The translations under genes were made by a program, and so were the position numbers. A stretch of DNA of 64,000 nt from Tubiluchus corallicola (taxonomy: Eukaryota > Priapulida > Priapulimorpha > Priapulimorphida > Tubiluchidae), in contig JAQGDQ010000329.1 of assembly GCA_030141605.1 (NCBI GenBank), positions 102,241 to 166,240 on the forward strand. The letters run 5' to 3'. Below the pieces are notes generated by a model. It had not been told where the DNA came from and ran no database searches. It worked only from the letters and a program-made list of their open reading frames with translations. Below are positions 1 through 11,411 of this stretch, piece by piece. The number at the start of each line of letters is the position of its first letter. Positions within the stretch are counted from its first letter, which is position 1.

Positions 1-598
1 CGGCATGTTCCTGACCTCCACGTGGTGTCGCGCGGGCAACAGATGATGGACCCGAGGGTTATCAAATGATTCTGGCTGACTAGGAACACCCTGGCTGCTG
101 GGGAATGAACAAGGATGGGGCGTGGTGGGAGAATTAGGAACTCAGGAACAAGCGAAAGCGAGAAGCCTGTTTTCTCCGAAGTCTTCCCCATTCCGTAATC
201 TGAGTCTGTCCTCCAAAGGCCACCGGCTGTCATGAACCTTGTCTCTAAAGGCGGGGGAGGGAAAGGAACCTATGACGGAATCTCATCGTGAAGGAGGGTA
301 CAGGTCTAAAACGCGCTCCGTGCCGCGGCCACGAGGTAGTTCTAGAGGCCCGCTCCTGGTCTAGCCACCTGGGAGGGCTGCCTCCGTCAACTCGTGAAAA
401 TCTCCTCGCACTCGTAGCTCCAGTTGGCGACTGGATAGGGGCCTGCGAGTGCGTTGGGGGGGCATTCCCGAGGCCACCTTTCGTTGACAAGTCCGTCAGT
501 ACTAGGTCCCTGATCTCTTCCGGTCGGAGGGGGCTGGTGAGTGCCAGTCGGCTCCTGGGTTGGAGTTTACCCGCTTTAAAAACCAACAAACTTATGAA
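1..598 (+). other. Probable 5' UTR / internal promoter region of the LINE
   Basis: This GC-rich stretch lies before ORF1 and has no convincing protein of its own; the open frames in it on both strands look incidental. By position it is the element's 5' UTR, where LINEs of this group usually keep an internal promoter. Part of it could be host flank, since the element's left end is not identifiable here. Confidence 0.5.
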
Positions 599-1960
599 AT
601 GAACGAGAAAGAAAAATCGAGTCCAGCACGGCTCCCTACCCTAACAAAATTAAAACCTGCTGGGAACAAGCCGGTGAAAGCCGGATCTTCCCGTCATCAA
701 AATTTAAACGAAGCTGCAGGGAACAAGCCGGTGAAAGCCGGATCTTCCCGTGAACCAGATTTGAAACCAGAACAGCCGAAAATTACGGAGTTCTTGGAAG
801 AAACGAAAACTGAGGACATGCAAGTCTCTGAAAAAGGGAATCCATGGACTACAAAGACCAGTAAAGGTTCGGCATCGTCAGAGTATACTCTGAACACCGT
901 ACCTGCCGCAGAAGGAGTAGATACCCGGAATCCTGGTGCTCCAAATGAGCCCAGCAAGCCCGAGGAATCGAAACCGATGGGGAAAAATCATGAAAAAAAC
1001 CGGCGGAAGAAGGAAAAGAGACGACTTCTGAAAGGTGTGTCGGCTATGTCGATCGCCAATCAGGAGGAGGCTCCCACTCCTAACCCATCGGTGGTGAAAA
1101 AGAGAACGAGCAGCGCTCTCTCAACTCCAAGTCCGATCTCGAACGTGAAGCGACCCCGGGGTGACTCCGGGCAAGCGGGGCGTAAGGGAGAGGAAGGTCA
1201 AAAGGGTGAAGGCACAGAAGGAAGCAGTAAGGCCTCATACGCCAAGGCTGTGAAGTCTGGCGGCCAACACCTTAAAATTACAAAAAAGGACGCGGGAGAA
1301 GACCCTCTGGACGGCTCGGATTTACGGGCAATACAGTCGGGGATCAACCGTGTCCTTCTCAGAACGGATCCGGGGTTTCTTGTCCGCATTGAGAGGACCT
1401 ACCTACATGAAGGTAAAGTCCATGTCGTGTGCAAGGACGAGAAAACCCTGGAGTGGGCAAAACAGCTTGTCCTGGACATTGAAAACCCATCTGTGGGCCA
1501 CCCGGGGTACGAGGCGAGAGGACCGAAAGATCTTCCGCCAGCAAGGACCTTCGGGGTTTGGATTCCGGATGAGGATGATATCAAAATCGAGGATCTGCTG
1601 ATGTTGGTGGACCGATGTAATTCGGAACTCCAACGGAAGCACATGGAGGTCCGCGGTGGGTCAAAAGGGGTCGGCGGAATGCTACACGTAGTAGCGGTCT
1701 GGGACCCGTCCCTGTCAGGTCTGGAACGACTGGAGTTTGCTCCGTACGCCGGATGCAAACGAGTCACGTTCCAGTCCAAAAAGAAAAAGAAAAACCAAGG
1801 GAAAGCCAAGGAACCGGAAACACCTGTTCAAACGGTGGATAAGGGTCCAGAAGTGAGTACCGAGGGTGGAAACACCCCCGACGTTGCCACTGGAACAAAG
1901 GAGCTGCCGTCTGTCGAGCAATCGCAGATGAAGGCACCCGAGTCCAGTATGGAAACGTAA
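599..1960 (+). CDS. LINE ORF1 protein (nucleic-acid-binding, DUF4780-like region)
   Basis: The ORF encodes 453 residues from the ATG at 599. The frame is open back to 560, but that codon is TTG, so 599 is the better start. The first half is lysine-, glutamate-, serine- and proline-rich and probably disordered, with an exact 11-residue repeat near its start. A globular region follows at about residues 238-395. Its pattern resembles the DUF4780 domain known from insect LINE ORF1 proteins; this is a pattern match by eye. The C-terminus is highly basic (KKKKK) and then acidic. No zinc knuckle is visible in ORF1. The expected role is binding element RNA to form the ribonucleoprotein. It ends 12 bases before ORF2, in a different frame. 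Confidence 0.8.
   Translation: MNEKEKSSPARLPTLTKLKPAGNKPVKAGSSRHQNLNEAAGNKPVKAGSSREPDLKPEQPKITEFLEETKTEDMQVSEKGNPWTTKTSKGSASSEYTLNTVPAAEGVDTRNPGAPNEPSKPEESKPMGKNHEKNRRKKEKRRLLKGVSAMSIANQEEAPTPNPSVVKKRTSSALSTPSPISNVKRPRGDSGQAGRKGEEGQKGEGTEGSSKASYAKAVKSGGQHLKITKKDAGEDPLDGSDLRAIQSGINRVLLRTDPGFLVRIERTYLHEGKVHVVCKDEKTLEWAKQLVLDIENPSVGHPGYEARGPKDLPPARTFGVWIPDEDDIKIEDLLMLVDRCNSELQRKHMEVRGGSKGVGGMLHVVAVWDPSLSGLERLEFAPYAGCKRVTFQSKKKKKNQGKAKEPETPVQTVDKGPEVSTEGGNTPDVATGTKELPSVEQSQMKAPESSMET
662..751 (+). repeat. Direct repeat inside ORF1 (33-bp unit, 57-bp period)
   Basis: A 33-base sequence starting at 662 recurs exactly at 719. It encodes the peptide GNKPVKAGSSR twice with eight residues between. It looks like a recent small in-frame duplication within the disordered N-terminal part of ORF1. 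Confidence 0.85.
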
Positions 1961-1972
1961 ATACAGAAAAGT

Positions 1973-4900
1973 ATGGGAACAGGGGCTAAAGTAAAATCCC
2001 GGCCGCAGACAGTCTTCGGTGGAAATACCCACGGTAGATTGAATGTTATTTCCGGGGACAATTTGGATAAAATAGGTGAGAAGCCAGCACAAAGTGTCTC
2101 TGGTATTGAGTGCTGGCAAATCAATCTTCACAAAAGCAAAGCTGCGAGTTACAACTTGCAGGATGTTGTAAAACACATACGTACCGGGTTAGTCTTTGTA
2201 CAGGAACCCTGGACGCACGGTGGGGAAGTTAGGGGTAAACTCCGAGGATGGGATCTGTTCCAGGGAAACCGGAATGGAGAAAGGCCTCGGGCGTGCATTT
2301 ATGCCACTCCTAACCTAAAATGCTTTTTACTTCCAGTGTTCTCGAATACAGACATTGTGGTGGTTAAAGCAAAAAATGTGTGCCGGGATGGAGATGAGTT
2401 CATTTTCGCCTCGGCATACATGGTGCATGATCAACCGGCTCCCCCTATGTTACTCAGGGAACTGATATCATTCGGGGACGGTGATAAAACTCCAATTATT
2501 GTGGGGACTGATGCTAATGCGCATCATACGTTATGGGGTTCCACCGATGTCAACGACAGGGGTGAGGAACTCTTGGAGTATTGTGCAAGCGCTAATCTTG
2601 AGTTCTGTAATGTTGGCCGTAAACCAACGTTCCGAACAAAAGCAAGAGAAGAGGTGCTAGACTTGACACTGAGGAATCTGCATGCAGGGGACATAGTATG
2701 CGATTGGTATGTCAGTGACGTGCCATCGCTGTCTGACCACATGTATATAAGATTCCTAGTGAAAAGCAGTATTTCAAAAGAAAACCCACTTATCAGGAAC
2801 ATCCGCCGTACTTGCTGGGAAAAGTATGCGGAAGAACTTGAGCATAAACTTCCAGAACTGAACCGGGAATACAAGGTGTCCTCCAATGAGGATATTGAGG
2901 ATTTGGCTGATGAAGTTCAGGCTGCTGTTATTCATTCTTATGAAACTGCTTGCCCATTACGTAGGCAGAGGAAGAAGGATGGGAACAAATGGTGGAATCC
3001 GGAGCTAAGCCGTCTCCGCAAGGAGGCGCGCAGGGCTTGCAGGAGAGCCACTAAGACTAAAAATCAACGAGACTGGGAAACAAGAAAGCTAACCCAGTCT
3101 ATATTCAAAAACGCCGTCCGGAAGGCGAAACGCCAATCCTGGCGGAGTTTCACGGAAAAGATGGAAGATCAGGCACCAACTGCTAGGTTGGTAAAGGTCC
3201 TCCGCCGAAATAAAGCAGCGCAATTAAGCTGTGTGTATAAAGAAGACGGTAAATTAACCAGTTCACCGGAGGAAACTTTAAACCGGCTCCTCGACACCCT
3301 ATCACCAGGGAGTCGAGTAACGGAACCAGACACATCCACGGACTTGCCTGTTTGCGCGACCGTGGATGAGGAATTCATCGCTTCCATTTGCTCGGAAGAA
3401 CGAGTGAAAGCGGCACTGTTTGAATTCCAACCTTTCAAGGCTCCGGGACCGGATGGTATATATCCAGTCCTGTTGCAGAAAGGATGGAAATACATTAAAA
3501 AACACTACCTCATGCTTTTCCAGACATGTCTCAGGTATGGTTATGTACCGAGATCCTGGAAGGAAGGGAAAGGAGTATTTTTGCCGAAACCCGGAAAGAA
3601 TAGCTATTTAGAAGTCAAGTCTTTCCGGATGATAACATTAACGTCATTTCAACTGAAATGGTTGGAGAGAATAGTCCTCTATCAATTGAACGAGGATACT
3701 GAATTACAAGCAAGACTATCCAATGTGCAGTATGGCTTCCGCGCAGGCGTTTCCACGGAAACTGCTCTGCACGAGTATGTACAGCGTATTGAACGTAGTC
3801 TTGCTAAAAAGAAGCTCTCACTAGGTGTCTTTTTGGATATTGTTGGGGCATTTGATAACGTTTCTTTTAATAGCATATCCGCCGCATTGCTTGAACTTGA
3901 GGTATCGCCAGTTCTTATCCGCTGGATTGAGAACATGGTAAGGTGCCGTACGGTCCAAGTAGAGCTGTGTGATGCCACGGTAAAGAGGGAAGTAGTAAAG
4001 GGAAACCCCCAAGGCGGAATACTGTCTCCCTTGCTATGGAACTGTGTATTGAACTCTCTGCTTAGGGAATTTGAAGAAAATGGAATTTATGCACAAGCCT
4101 ATGCCGACGACCTGGCAGTACTAATAGCTAGTGCGAACGTATCGACGGTCAGAAGGAGGGCGCAAAATGTAATTAACATTGCTGCTGACTGGTCCAGGAA
4201 AACTGAACTAGAATTCAGCAGTAGTAAGACCGAAGTAATCATGTTCACAAACAAGAGAAATCCAAATATTGGGGATCTCTGGATGAATGGACAGAAGCTC
4301 CAACTCTCCAATGAAGCGAAACTGCTAGGGGTAACCCTAGACAGTAAACTGACTTGGAAGAGCCATATAACACGGGTCACCAACAAAGCGACGGCGGCAC
4401 TTATGCAATGCAGACAAATTGTTGGTAAAACGTGGGGTATCCAACCGCGGATCATGAAATGGATATACACGGCAATGGTGCATCCTTTCATGACGTATGC
4501 GTGTGTGTCCTGGGTCAGCGGGTTGGAAAAAATGTACCTCAGGAAAATGCTCCAGAAAGTACAGAGATTAGCATGCTTAATGATTTCTTCAGCGTTCCCA
4601 AGTACTCCTACCGGTGCATTGGAGATGTTGTTGAATATCACACCAATAGATGAGTTCATTCGGTCGGAGGCGGTCCGAGGGTCATACCGTATAGATACGG
4701 CGGGGCTCTGGACAGCGAAGACCGTGGGAACTTTTGGTAAGTCTAAAAGTCATATCGATGTGTGCAATAGCTATAGGCGCGACCTCCAACTGTTGCATAT
4801 GCCGGGTGATTTAAGAAAAAGAACACGCGTGTTCGAAAGAAATTTCGAATGCCAGATTCAGGAAAGAGAAATCGCTATCAAATCGGAAGGCGAAATGGAT

Positions 4901-5392
4901 AGGAACTGTTTCAGGTGTTATACCGATGGTTCCAAACTGGGCGGAACGATCGGTGCAGGTATACGTATCGAGTATCCGACTGAGTCCAGAGTATTGGAGG
5001 AGTTCTTCTATCTTGGGAAATTGAGTACTGTTTTCCAGGCAGAAGTTTTCGCCATCTCACAAGCGGCGGAGATAATGTCTTCGGAAGGACTCCAGAATCA
5101 ATCAATAGTCATCCTGTCAGACAGCCAGGCGGCTATTAAAGCTATTGAAAACAATACAGTAAAATCTATCTCGGTTTTACGTTGTGTTGAAAACTTGAAC
5201 ATACTTGGAAAAAGAAACCGAGTCTTGGTTACATGGATTCCTGGACACGAAGGAGTACATGGTAACGAAGAGGCGGACAAGCTTGCTAAAAAGGGATCTG
5301 AGCTCTCTCCGGAGGGACCAGAACCCTATCTGCCCGTCCCTTACGCTAGCTGTGTCTACGCGATTAAGGGATGGAGTCTAAAACGATGGTAA
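1973..5392 (+). CDS. LINE ORF2: APE endonuclease, reverse transcriptase, RNase H
   Basis: The ORF starts at ATG 1973 and runs 1139 residues to a TAA. The N-terminal APE-type endonuclease (about residues 45-265) shows WQINLHKS, FVQEPW, GTDANAHH, LDLTL and SDH. The reverse transcriptase (about 470-780) shows FLDIVGAFD, GNPQGGILSP and the catalytic YADD at about 710-713. RNase H (about 980-1105) shows YTDGS, AEVFAI, SDSQAA and HEGVHGNEEAD, giving all the expected acidic residues. The protein would nick target DNA and copy the element RNA into it. The frame continues past the stop at 5390-5392 to 5770, so the original ORF2 was about 1265 codons and the last 125 or so codons are now separated. The element is otherwise so well preserved that the insertion is probably young. 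Confidence 0.93.
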   Translation: MGTGAKVKSRPQTVFGGNTHGRLNVISGDNLDKIGEKPAQSVSGIECWQINLHKSKAASYNLQDVVKHIRTGLVFVQEPWTHGGEVRGKLRGWDLFQGNRNGERPRACIYATPNLKCFLLPVFSNTDIVVVKAKNVCRDGDEFIFASAYMVHDQPAPPMLLRELISFGDGDKTPIIVGTDANAHHTLWGSTDVNDRGEELLEYCASANLEFCNVGRKPTFRTKAREEVLDLTLRNLHAGDIVCDWYVSDVPSLSDHMYIRFLVKSSISKENPLIRNIRRTCWEKYAEELEHKLPELNREYKVSSNEDIEDLADEVQAAVIHSYETACPLRRQRKKDGNKWWNPELSRLRKEARRACRRATKTKNQRDWETRKLTQSIFKNAVRKAKRQSWRSFTEKMEDQAPTARLVKVLRRNKAAQLSCVYKEDGKLTSSPEETLNRLLDTLSPGSRVTEPDTSTDLPVCATVDEEFIASICSEERVKAALFEFQPFKAPGPDGIYPVLLQKGWKYIKKHYLMLFQTCLRYGYVPRSWKEGKGVFLPKPGKNSYLEVKSFRMITLTSFQLKWLERIVLYQLNEDTELQARLSNVQYGFRAGVSTETALHEYVQRIERSLAKKKLSLGVFLDIVGAFDNVSFNSISAALLELEVSPVLIRWIENMVRCRTVQVELCDATVKREVVKGNPQGGILSPLLWNCVLNSLLREFEENGIYAQAYADDLAVLIASANVSTVRRRAQNVINIAADWSRKTELEFSSSKTEVIMFTNKRNPNIGDLWMNGQKLQLSNEAKLLGVTLDSKLTWKSHITRVTNKATAALMQCRQIVGKTWGIQPRIMKWIYTAMVHPFMTYACVSWVSGLEKMYLRKMLQKVQRLACLMISSAFPSTPTGALEMLLNITPIDEFIRSEAVRGSYRIDTAGLWTAKTVGTFGKSKSHIDVCNSYRRDLQLLHMPGDLRKRTRVFERNFECQIQEREIAIKSEGEMDRNCFRCYTDGSKLGGTIGAGIRIEYPTESRVLEEFFYLGKLSTVFQAEVFAISQAAEIMSSEGLQNQSIVILSDSQAAIKAIENNTVKSISVLRCVENLNILGKRNRVLVTWIPGHEGVHGNEEADKLAKKGSELSPEGPEPYLPVPYASCVYAIKGWSLKRW

Positions 5393-5773
5393 ACGTCGTG
5401 GAATAATCGTGAGGACTGCAAGAGAACAAAGGAACATGTGGGCTGGGCCTCGGCCCGAGTCTGCAATAGGCTCCTGAGTCTCAGTAGAACTCAACTCAAC
5501 ATGGTTATACAGGTCCTAACCGGACACTGTAATCTCCAAAAACATAAAAAAACCACTTGTCGAGCACAATCCGCGATTTGCCCGAAATGTGGTCAGGAAG
5601 ACGAAACACCGGACCATCACGTGGGACGATGCACCGCCTACCAGGGTGCTCGTATCAAATGTCTGGGAAATAAAAATACAACACTTAGAGCAGTTGTAGA
5701 GAACTTAAACCTGAAAAAACTAGCGGCGTATCTGAAGCAAGCTGGAAGGCTTGCCGAGTACGACCAATAGACG
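5393..5773 (+). pseudogene. Detached C-terminal end of LINE ORF2 (zinc-knuckle region)
   Basis: This lies in the same frame as ORF2, immediately after the TAA at 5390-5392, and stays open to TAG at 5768-5770. It contains CPKCGQEDETPDHHVGRC, a C-x2-C...H-x3-C knuckle of the type found at the C-terminus of I/R1-group ORF2 proteins. An ATG occurs at 5438, but independent translation is doubtful. The simplest reading is one nonsense mutation in a formerly continuous ORF2. Readthrough is possible but no signal for it is seen. Confidence 0.8.
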
Positions 5774-5820
5774 CATAGCAGTGAATAATTGCAATGGCCC
5801 TGTCGAAGGCCTCAGCAATG

Positions 5821-5864
5821 TGTCGGGGGGTGGGATTTTTCCATCCTATACAATCTCCCCGACA
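5821..5864 (+). other. Stem-loop in the LINE 3' UTR
   Basis: The 8-base arms TGTCGGGG and CCCCGACA enclose 28 bases, within which GGAT and ATCC can also pair. It lies about 20 bases before the element's 3' end. LINE 3' UTR hairpins often serve as recognition sites for the reverse transcriptase. That role is inferred from position. Confidence 0.6.
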
Positions 5865-5884
5865 CCACTGCCCCCCTAAACTAA

Positions 5885-8310
5885 ACATGTGTGTAAGGCA
5901 CATATGCATGGTCTGTATGTGCGTGTACATGCGTGCATATTTATTTATACATCTAATAAGGTATACAACTTAAAATGCACCCGTAAAGTTCAAAAGTTAA
6001 ATGTTTATATAACATACATCTGCCACATCATTTATTAACACTAATGAAAGGTATAAGCACATCACAAAAGAGCTAAAGTGAGATACCTGTGAAAAAATAT
6101 AGCTAAAATATCTAAAACAGGTTCTAAATAATGCACAGTGCATTTAGCTGGGTTGACAAAACTTCCTATTTAAGAGAAATTCTGGCTACAGGGTAAAGTC
6201 TTTAGCTTGCAGTTCTATAAATGCGAGGCTGCATTTCATGAATCTGCAGAAAGTCTTGAGATTTTATGAATAACCGTTAGTAACACGGAGAATGATCATA
6301 CTAGAAAAGTAATCAACTAATGCATATAATTAAAAATATTTTAAAATGTGACACTAATTTAGGAATTTGTAACTACAGGCCAATACACTTCTATACACAT
6401 AGTAAAATAAGCTACAGCATTTGTTTTCATAATAAGTGAGAGTATGGCGTTTTACAAGCATCAGCTTGGCAAGTAATCTGCCACTGAAAGCTAAAAGCCA
6501 GGTTGCACAGTGCCACACTATTTTAGAGATGGTACTTTACGGGTACTACTAAATGCTCTTTACTACAGTCCAATCATCTTTTGTAATCAAAGATCAGCAC
6601 AGCACAGTAATTTATGGACACACACTATTACATAATGTAAACAGCTGATTGGCCAGAGTGTGTTTTTAGTGGTCGAGCTCAAGCAACGTCGTGACTGGTC
6701 AGTGAATGGATGGGTGACCAACAAGTCTGACCTATATTTATTTTAGTTTAATTTGCAATACAGATTCTGGCTGTTTATCACTATCAGTGCACATAGACAT
6801 TAACACACAAACATAATGTCAAATATACTTATCTGTCTTATTTCGTTTATTAAAGAAATATCGTAAAATGACAGCAGAGTTGAATTCATATTTCCCATTT
6901 TGCTTGTTTACTATGGTTAGTCAAAGAAGAACTCTTAACAATGAAACTACTTGACAAAATTTAATACAGAAATTTTAATTCATTTTGTACATAGGGCCTG
7001 AAACATAAGTTTGCAGATTAGCAATATACAGTAGAACGAATTACGTTTGGTCATAATAAGTCAACCATTAATTTGATAGTCTTCATATAAGAGTTTGCAA
7101 AAAAGTTACAAATTACTTTTACAATTACATATGTGCACATGTGAAGGATATTTACCTAAAAAGCATTAAATCTTCTCAGTTATGAACGTTAATGTTGGCG
7201 AGCCAAAAACCATTCAATATTTCTTTTGGATTTCTTCTTTAAACAATACAGTACCTAAACTTGTACATAGGTTCAAAACCTCTTGGCACTGAAAGTTATA
7301 ATGTTGCTATCCATTCTTCTGCCACCTACAACAATCCCTATTATTTAACTTATCTAGTGATCTAAAAAATAACAAAATCTTAAAGCAACTGTTTTTTACA
7401 ATAGCAAAGAAAAATTCTAGACATTACAACCATATGCATAATTTGCTGCTGTAGAATGTGTAAAAAATTCACAAAACATGTTTCAGCACGCACAATGTTT
7501 AGCACCCAGTCTTGACTAACCTAGTGAAAACTATGTTACAGTCAAAATAACCATATAATTACTGAAACAGCCAAACAAAAATTAAAACATATGTATGCAA
7601 AACTGTACATTATTTCAAAATCATAAAGAAAGAAAATAGATTTCAATAAAATGTCTAAAAATGAATGACATCATCTCTGAAATTTTCTCTAATAAAAGCA
7701 CATCCGTATAAAATCTTGAAAGCTGCAGATGGAAAAGTAAGTTTTCCATGAATGTAAATCGTTCGACAATTGTTAAAACTGATATTAAAACAACACTCTT
7801 ATAGATGTATATTATAAGCAAAAATAGTGAAAATATTCAAGTAAGAATAGTAAATAAAATGTATAAACAAAACGAAATCTAATTGCGGCACAGTCACGTT
7901 ATGAATTTGACTGGTTTGCATAATTGGTAACTACAATTGTACATAGAGATTCAGTTTCAATGTAACAAGAACTTGATTCTTTTAATGAAAACAAAAAGAG
8001 AGACAGCAAACTGGTAAATGGCTCACTTTCAAAAATGTTTTTTGCATCACAGTACCTGACAAAGAGTTTTTACTTTTTCCAAGTAATTACTTTTATGCAT
8101 CTCAGCTGCATTTTCTGAATATTGTGCGTGATTCTATCCCTATAATTTATTTTAAGAGTTTTATTTGTTAAGGATATGTAAACATTAGCTGATACCACAG
8201 TAATAAAAAAATTAAATTAAAAAAATAATTTTTCATTTCTAGTACTTATTTACTACTAATAATAATTTATTAAATTTAATAAAAATAAAATCTTCCCAGA
8301 GTAATAAGGG
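5885..8310. other. 3' flank of JmjC gene, copy A; no gene seen
   Basis: This is AT-rich sequence downstream of the minus-strand JmjC stop codon. It is well conserved among the copies but has no extended coding frame or RNA gene that I can recognise. It probably holds the 3' UTR, with AATAAA-type signals on the minus strand shortly after the stop, and intergenic DNA. Confidence 0.6.
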
Positions 8311-8932
8311 TCATAGTTCATCATGTTCTACTTTGCTGACATCGTCTGAAGCTTGAGGATCAAACAACCACGGAAACAACATGACGAAGCTGTCTGCACT
8401 CACATCATACAACTCCTGCCAGCTGATGCTGCCATCTTCATTCGAATCTAGGAAGCTAAAAACCTGAAATTAAAAACCCTCCGATGTTTTCAAAATAGTT
8501 ACCTAGGAAAAATATGAAGGCAAACACTAACTATCAGAATAAACTTGGTAGAACTTCTTTTGTCTATTTGGACAGAAACTTACATTTGCTCAAATTTAAC
8601 AGCAATAAAAAGTAAACTTATTGTTGTATAAATGCCAGGCAACAATAGTCATCTACGCATAAAGACACACCTTGATTATAAACAATAGAACATATAATAA
8701 AAGGATAAAGGCACTCGTTTTTTTGTTATATTTTTAGTTTTATCCAGGGGAAAAGGGGAATAATATTAATGATTAAGAACTCTTTATTAAGACCAATAAT
8801 AATGAATATCATTGAACAAACCACAGCATTAAATAATTTATAAATAGTGTATAATTATATATATAGTTATATAAATTTTGTATATATAATATATATATAA
8901 ATAATTATATATAATTATATAAATTATATATA

Positions 8933-9078
8933 TATAAATTTTGATGAGTGGTTTTTCTTCTGGTTGAAAAAATACATATACATATACACATACGCATATA
9001 TATATATATATATATGCGTATGTGTATATGTATATGTATTTTTTCAACCAGAAGAAAAACCACTCATCAAAATTTATA
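8933..9078. repeat. Perfect 146-bp palindrome, copy A
   Basis: Two 73-base arms are exact reverse complements about the centre at 9005.5. The middle is alternating AT, flanked by a GCGTATGTG-type segment, and the outer arms are non-repetitive. On the minus strand it begins about 10 bases into intron 6 of the JmjC gene, next to the E6 donor. It could be a small hairpin transposon, an RNA hairpin precursor or a structure affecting splicing. Confidence 0.9.
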
Positions 9079-11410
9079 CAAAACGAACCTTCCGCAATTG
9101 TTTTCGACTTCCCAAAAACGATAAATAGATATTCCAAAAATCAATTTCTGAAATCTGTGTATAATTTTCAGCTTTCAGAAGAAGATCAGCTCTGAAAACA
9201 GTGAAAAATAAACTAGTTTACAAAAATTATAATACAATATGCAATTTGACAGTTTCATAAAACAGTTTTAAGTACAGTAATAAATGTTTGCTGCATGCTT
9301 GTAGTGTTTGTTCAGCAACCAAAGTTAAGCAGCAATGGGAGCAATTAGATGTATACAGCAGACCACTAAAGACAACTAAATTCAACCATAAAGTTACCTT
9401 TTAATTGTTTCAAGAACCGTTGAAACTTTCAGAAAAGTTGGAACTCACACGAAAAAATTGAGGCTGGCAAGCCCAAATGTTGTTGCCTTTTCAGTTTTTG
9501 CCCATAGCCAATTTGTATTTAGTGACTATTAAATTACACACACACACACAATCAGTAGTAATGGAGTGGCACACTCAGTAGGAAAGCCCACTTACTGTAA
9601 TGAACGTAGCAGAACAGATAATCTACATCATTAAGAGGGATAATTGTTTAAAAGAAAACAAAACATAATCTACCCCATTTTGAAAAACGGCAAAAAATAT
9701 ACATTTTAACACTCATGATAATACCAAAGTGTTTCCAATAATTACATAATACATTAAAACACCATAATACAATTAACGATGCCTGTACCCAACTACTGAT
9801 GACATCACAACTGAGCATATTGCAGATGTTTGCAAAAGCGAAAATTGAAGTACAAAGCTACTATACAATATTCAGTGTGATACATAAGAATTATGCAAAT
9901 TTAAAATTTAAAATTCAAATTGCAAGCTTACCGCTGTGCCCATGCATGACCTCTTGAATTTGTGTCTCACAAGAGAACACCGCTGAAATGAGAGGTACAA
10001 CGCATTTCCGAAATGTAGCACTAGTGCCTGTCTAACTAGCGAATGGCGAAATACATGTAACAATGAAGAACTATGAACACAGTTTCTACGGTAATAATTC
10101 TTAGGTCGCATAAGTCACTCTTGAAAAAACATTTTGTTAGGGTTAGGTTTCAACATTCTATAGCGTAGCTTACTTTGAGTTACAGTTTAAGAATGAGTCT
10201 AGTTTCCTTCAGAATAACAAGATATGCAAACAAGAAGAAGATGTTATCAGATATATATAAATATAATATATTATATACAGATTCTTGCCAGTTGGATAAA
10301 TAGCCCAGAGGTAATATGGTAAGTAAAGCTGTTCAAAGATATTTTTCTTTGGTCGTCAGTTCATTTACTAACCAGGCCAGTGCTGCTAAACTTCAGTTGC
10401 TAAGCACACCCCTTGACCACTCAATTATTCCCCTCAATTTGCATTACTAAGTAAATATGTCACATTGAAAAGCTGATTTTAATCTGTGCAAACTTATATA
10501 AATTCCTAAGAAGCACTTTTAAAATAATACCACGAAAATTTTCAGACAAAAATGTCCCACAAAAAAATTTCTTAGACCTCTTTCATTATAATAAATGCTG
10601 CAGCAAATATGTGTGCGCAGAAACATGAACACAATACTTTGTTTTTGTTTAGACTCGTAACATATACACTTGTAAGAGTTAACGCATAAAATGAGCAATA
10701 AACTTGTTTCAGGCTTTTACTGATTCATCTTACTTTAATGGTTCATTAGACGACGAATAAGGAATCTTGTCCAAAGTTTCAAAATCTGGTAGATCTTTTC
10801 CCTTGCAGTCCAAAGCATCAAACCATATCAGCCTTGCAAACCAAATATTTATAGCAACACTGCGACCAGGAGGCGTTCTTACATAATGAGGCCAACTATT
10901 TAAAAACAAAGTAATATATGCTAACCGGGCCCGTTTGTTATATTCGATTTGCTGCATTTATTAATATACGTTATAAGTGAAATTTGCTGGTTTGTTTCTC
11001 TTTGAAATTTAATTAATTTTCAACTCACATATAACTGCAATTACACGGCACTTTCGTGGCGGGGGGGGAGGGAACTACATGCTTGGTCTTGGAAAAATTT
11101 AGGCTGAGAGTTCAGGTTCAGGCCATTTCACAAGTAGTGGTACAGTATCAGTCACGCACTGAGTGATCAGTACAATAAAATGGTCAACCAGTTTCAAACA
11201 TACTGGAACGAGAGAGTTACTCATCTCATCCACTGTTCATTTACAATTGGCCTGATTTGCAAAAATTGGCCTTCGTTTTGCAACCGTAGTAATGGACATT
11301 GCAACACAGACCAGTAAACATCGTGAAGAAAATTTAAACAAAAGAAATAAAAACTGTTAAGAGGCTTTTGAATAATATAATTTTAGTTTTGCATTATAAA
11401 AGCATATTTC

Positions 11411-11411
<1 letters not shown>

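Larger units (their letters stand above)
1..5884 (+). mobile_element. Non-LTR (LINE) retrotransposon, I/Jockey-like, nearly full length
   Basis: This block is clearly GC-richer than the rest of the window and carries two long consecutive plus-strand ORFs with the LINE layout: a basic ORF1, then an ORF2 with APE-type endonuclease, reverse transcriptase, RNase H and a terminal zinc knuckle. The 3' end is placed near 5884 because sequence homologous to the starts of copies B and C resumes there. The end carries a stem-loop and a short repeat of ctaaa. The 5' end lies at or before base 1, so the left target duplication cannot be seen. An RNase H domain with endonuclease and a CCHC-like knuckle fits the I/R1/LOA/Jockey group. 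The exact clade would need a tree. Confidence 0.9.

Noticed and set aside
560-598. Extension of ORF1 to 560
   Set aside because: The codon at 560 is TTG; the first ATG in frame is at 599.
1399-1809. Minus-strand frames inside LINE ORF1, and frames at 245-602
   Set aside because: They are shadows of ORF1 or of its 5' UTR, without start context or motifs.
8838-9137. A 99-codon minus-strand frame across the palindrome (also at 25679 and 43252)
   Set aside because: Only its beginning overlaps real exon 6, in another frame; the rest is AT-repeat and hairpin sequence.
10137-10150. TTAGGG-like GTTAGGGTTAGG, possibly telomeric
   Set aside because: Only two units occur; it is not an array.
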